Below, piece after piece: positions 61,528 to 64,000 of a stretch of 64,000 nucleotides of DNA (its first letter is position 1; every line of letters starts with the position of its first letter). The position numbers and the translations under genes were made by a program. The DNA is from HLUCCA09 sp038745585 (GTDB lineage: Bacteria; Pseudomonadota; Alphaproteobacteria; Rhodobacterales; Rhodobacteraceae): the NCBI GenBank assembly GCA_038745585.1, contig JBCDLH010000008.1, forward strand, positions 124,001-188,000. Reading direction: 5' to 3'. A model generated the notes under the pieces. It was not told the DNA's origin and ran no database searches. It was given only the letters and a program-made list of their open reading frames with translations.

Positions 61528-62315
61528 GCCACGAGGTGTTCGAGACCGCGCCGTGCGTGATCGCGGCACTTCATCTGCCCGACTTCAACCTGTCGCGGCA
61601 TCGCTCGATGGCGTGGTTCGAGGATTATGCTCTTGCCAATGCTCGGGTTTTCGCCGAGGCCGGCGTGCCGTTTCTCAAGCTGCAGGATCAGACCCGGACA
61701 GGGGGCGCTGCCAGCGCCGAGAGTGTGGCGCGCATGTCTGCCCTGGCGCGGCTTATTCGAGCGGAATACCCAGCGCTTAAGCTTGGCATCATCGTCGAGG
61801 CGCACGATCCCGCCGCGGCCCTCGCCATCGCCGCGGCCAGCGACGCCCAATTCGTGCGGCTGAAGGTCTTCGTCGGCGGGGCGATGACATCGGAGGGCCC
61901 GCGACACGGGCTCGGGGCGGAGGCCGTCGCCTACCGCGCGGCCATCGGTGCGGGTCGTGCGGCGATTCTCGCCGACGTGCATGATCGGACGGCGCGGCCC
62001 CTCTCGGACGAGCCGCAGCCCGTTGCCGCGCAGTGGGCCGCCAAGGTCGGGGCGGACGGGCTGATCGTGACCGGCAGCAGCTTTGAAGACACGCTCGACC
62101 GGATCGCAGCGGTGCGCCAAAGCGTGCCGTCGCGGCCCATTCTCATTGGCGGCGGCGTGACCACGCAGAACGTGACCACCGCGCTTGAGACCGCCGATGG
62201 GGTGATCGTCTCCAGCGCATTGATGCGCACGGGGGCGGGGGCCGAGGACGTCGTACGGTGGGATACCGATCTCTGCCGCCGCTTCATGGATGCAGCCCAG
62301 GACGCAGGCGGATGA
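61524..62315 (+). CDS. BtpA/SgcQ family protein
   Basis: A 263-residue TIM-barrel protein of the BtpA family. Recognisable are IAALHLPDFNLSRHRSMAWF, ALANARVFAEAGVPFLKLQD, FVRLKVFVGGAMTSEGP and GADGLIVTGSSFEDTLDRIA followed by PILIGGGVTT. BtpA was linked to photosystem I in cyanobacteria, but SgcQ-like members sit in sugar operons and are thought to be nucleosidase-like or lyase-like enzymes; the reaction is not known to me. GTG start overlapping the kinase stop as GTGA. Confidence 0.85.
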   Translation: MSHEVFETAPCVIAALHLPDFNLSRHRSMAWFEDYALANARVFAEAGVPFLKLQDQTRTGGAASAESVARMSALARLIRAEYPALKLGIIVEAHDPAAALAIAAASDAQFVRLKVFVGGAMTSEGPRHGLGAEAVAYRAAIGAGRAAILADVHDRTARPLSDEPQPVAAQWAAKVGADGLIVTGSSFEDTLDRIAAVRQSVPSRPILIGGGVTTQNVTTALETADGVIVSSALMRTGAGAEDVVRWDTDLCRRFMDAAQDAGG

Positions 62316-63250
62316 GCCCGCGCGATTTCGAAGGGTATCGCCATGGCGTGCCCGATATCCGATGGCCCGGGGGCGGGCGTCTCGCTGTGTCGGTCGTGGT
62401 GAATGTCGAGGAGGGAGCGGAGCTGTCACTCGGCGCCGGAGACTCGCGCAACGAGCATATCTATGAAGCGGTCGAAGCCGTGGAGGGGGTGCGCGACCTC
62501 TGCATGGAGAGCCATTTCGAGTATGGGCCGCGCGCTGGCTGGCCGCGGATACGCCGGGCGCTGAAGCGTCGCGGCGTGCGCGTGACGTTGAATGCCTGCG
62601 GACGGGCCCTTGCAGCCACGCCATGGATCGCGGCCGAAGCCGTGGCCGATGGGCACGAGGTCGCCGCCCATGGCTGGCGCTGGGAGCGGCATGTCCACAT
62701 GGGAGAAGCGGAAGAGCGGCAGGCGATTGCCCGCACGGTCGATGCGCTCACTGAGGCCGCCGGAGTGCCGCCCTTGGGCTGGCACACGCGCTCGGCAACC
62801 TCGCTCAACACACGCGCGCTGCTCATTGAACAGGGCGGCTTTCTCTATGACAGCAACGCCTATAACGACGACCTGCCCTACACCGTCGAGACAGCTGCAG
62901 GGCCCCACATCGTCTTGCCATATGCCTTTGATACGAACGATATGCGGTTTTACAACGGTGGCGGGTTTGTCTTTGGCGACGATTTCGCGCGCTACTGCAT
63001 CGACGCGTTTGACCGGCTCTATGCAGAGGCGGCCCATGCACCGCGCATGCTCTCGATTGGCCTTCACACACGGATCATCGGTCGGCCAGCGCGGATCGGC
63101 GGTCTGGAGCGGGTCCTCGACCATGCGTTGGCGCAGGAGGGTGTCTGGTTTGCCACGCGCGCGGAGATCGCCCGCGCTTGGCGCGCCGCGCTCGGGCTCG
63201 ACCCATGGCAGCCGCGCCCCTGCCCGCCGAGCTTTGCAACAGCGCCATGA
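62312..63250 (+). CDS. PuuE-like polysaccharide deacetylase family protein, copy 1
   Basis: A 312-residue protein of the polysaccharide deacetylase superfamily, close to PuuE allantoinase. Matching landmarks are WPGGGRLAVSVVVNVEEGAE, MESHFEYGPRAGWPRI, EVAAHGWRWERHVHMGEAEE, LGWHTRSATSLNTRALL, YDSNAYNDDLPY and LSIGLHTRIIGRPARIGGLE. PuuE opens cyclic ureides by hydrolysing an amide bond, so this enzyme probably cleaves an amide or N-acyl bond; actual allantoin use is uncertain because no other ureide gene accompanies it. ATG overlaps the BtpA stop. Confidence 0.88.
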   Translation: MSPRDFEGYRHGVPDIRWPGGGRLAVSVVVNVEEGAELSLGAGDSRNEHIYEAVEAVEGVRDLCMESHFEYGPRAGWPRIRRALKRRGVRVTLNACGRALAATPWIAAEAVADGHEVAAHGWRWERHVHMGEAEERQAIARTVDALTEAAGVPPLGWHTRSATSLNTRALLIEQGGFLYDSNAYNDDLPYTVETAAGPHIVLPYAFDTNDMRFYNGGGFVFGDDFARYCIDAFDRLYAEAAHAPRMLSIGLHTRIIGRPARIGGLERVLDHALAQEGVWFATRAEIARAWRAALGLDPWQPRPCPPSFATAP

Positions 63251-64000
63251 TGCGAGACTTGGTCGGATATGGCGGACATTGGCCCGACATGACGTGGCCC
63301 GGCGGGGCGCGACTTGCGGTCTCCGTCGTGGTGAACTTCGAGGAGGGCGCCGAGCAGCAAGTGCTCGATGGCGACCCGTCGAGCGAGCGGATGGGCGAGG
63401 TCGTGTCCGTCGTACCGGACGGCAAACCCGATGCGGGACAGGCGCAGATCTTTGCCTATGGCACGCGCGCGGGCGTCTGGCGGATGGCCGACGCTCTTCG
63501 GCGGTATCAGATCCCGGCGACGATCTTTGCCTGCGGCCGGGCGGCGGAGCGGGCCCGGGCACCCCTTGCCATGCTCGCCCAGGCGGAGCACGAGGTCGCC
63601 AATCACGGCTGGCTCTGGCGCCCCCATGCCGATTACGACAGCGCCGAGGCGGAGGCTGCGGATCTCGACCGGGCAGGCGCCGCGATCGAGGCCGCAACGG
63701 GCGCGCGACCGCTTGGCTTTTTTTGTCGGGGGGCCGAAAGCCCGTGGACGCGCTCCCTTTTGTCCGAGCGGGGCTATCTCTATACCTCCAACAGCTTTGA
63801 TGACGACCTCCCCTATCACGACCCGTCCGGCGTAGTCGTGGTGCCCTATGCGCTCGACGCAAACGACATGAAATTCTTTCATCCCAATGGCTTCGTCCGC
63901 GCCGCGGAGATGGTTGAATATGTGACCGACGCGCTCGACGTCCTGGACCGAGAAGCGCGCGCCGGGCTGCCGCGCCTCCTCAATATCGGATTTCACCTGC
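63247..64000 (+). CDS. PuuE-like polysaccharide deacetylase family protein, copy 2 (partial)
   Basis: An open frame of 251 codons running off the window end, coupled to copy 1 by an ATGA overlap. It repeats the family landmarks WPGGARLAVSVVVNFEEGAE, FAYGTRAGVWRMADALRRY, EVANHGWLWRPHADYDSAEA, YTSNSFDDDLPYHDPSG, and the last visible residues LLNIGFHL match LSIGLHT of copy 1. The segment before FAYGTRAG (VVPDGKPDAGQAQI) differs from the CMESHFEYG found in copy 1, so the two copies have diverged near the substrate site. Length and C-terminus unknown. Confidence 0.88.
   Translation, partial: MMRDLVGYGGHWPDMTWPGGARLAVSVVVNFEEGAEQQVLDGDPSSERMGEVVSVVPDGKPDAGQAQIFAYGTRAGVWRMADALRRYQIPATIFACGRAAERARAPLAMLAQAEHEVANHGWLWRPHADYDSAEAEAADLDRAGAAIEAATGARPLGFFCRGAESPWTRSLLSERGYLYTSNSFDDDLPYHDPSGVVVVPYALDANDMKFFHPNGFVRAAEMVEYVTDALDVLDREARAGLPRLLNIGFHL

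Overview
GC-rich, densely packed alphaproteobacterial chromosome. The gene content and order point to the Rhodobacterales (Rhodobacter/Roseobacter relatives). Examples are rpsU divergent from a COQ9 gene, a RpoE-ChrR sigma pair divergent from a five-gene oxidoreductase/DUF1365/DUF3833 cluster, lspA between purH and DUF3035 plus two M16 peptidases, a BluE-type threonine kinase in the cobalamin genes, and a VPLPA-CTERM-type protein. No rRNA, tRNA, CRISPR array, phage or insertion sequence was seen. Neighbouring genes often overlap by ATGA or GTGA, so most of the window reads as operons.

Layout. 1-4.6 kb: YtoQ, GST, a VPLPA-CTERM-like surface protein, rpsU, COQ9 and a quinone oxidoreductase. 4.6-15.2 kb (minus): one long transcription unit with an acyl-CoA ligase, a complete branched-chain-amino-acid-type ABC transporter, ThpR, a ClbS/DfsB protein and a CocE-type hydrolase; a TetR-like operator lies in front of it. 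15.4-22.1 kb: DUF3775, then the RpoE/ChrR singlet-oxygen-type stress locus with back-to-back sigma-E-like promoters. 22.3-25 kb: a secreted serralysin-like RTX metalloprotease. 25.2-37.3 kb: housekeeping genes (rmuC, mutL, two M16 peptidases, DUF3035, lspA, purH, heparinase-like, RsmB-like, SDHAF4). 37.4-44 kb: late cobalamin genes cobS-cobT-cobU (minus) and bluE-cbiB-cobC-(broken btuF-like)-cobO (plus). 44-47 kb: decayed LysR and SDR remnants, an intact SDR and a cytochrome P450.

47-54.2 kb (minus): an operon of a cytosine-deaminase-like hydrolase, a BMP-family binding protein, an amidase and a nucleoside-type ABC transporter, which together suggest import and deamination/hydrolysis of a nitrogen heterocycle. 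54.4-64 kb: a DeoR-type regulator sits between a polyamine-type ABC transporter (minus) and a plus-strand operon of a SIS-domain sugar isomerase/deglycase-like protein, a PfkB kinase, a BtpA/SgcQ-like TIM barrel and two consecutive PuuE-like (allantoinase-family) deacetylases, the second cut by the window end. Repeated TTCG motifs in front of both arms suggest common control. This last region is the best candidate for an undescribed catabolic pathway, probably for a phosphorylatable sugar or glycosylated amide/ureide; the substrate cannot be read from the sequence.
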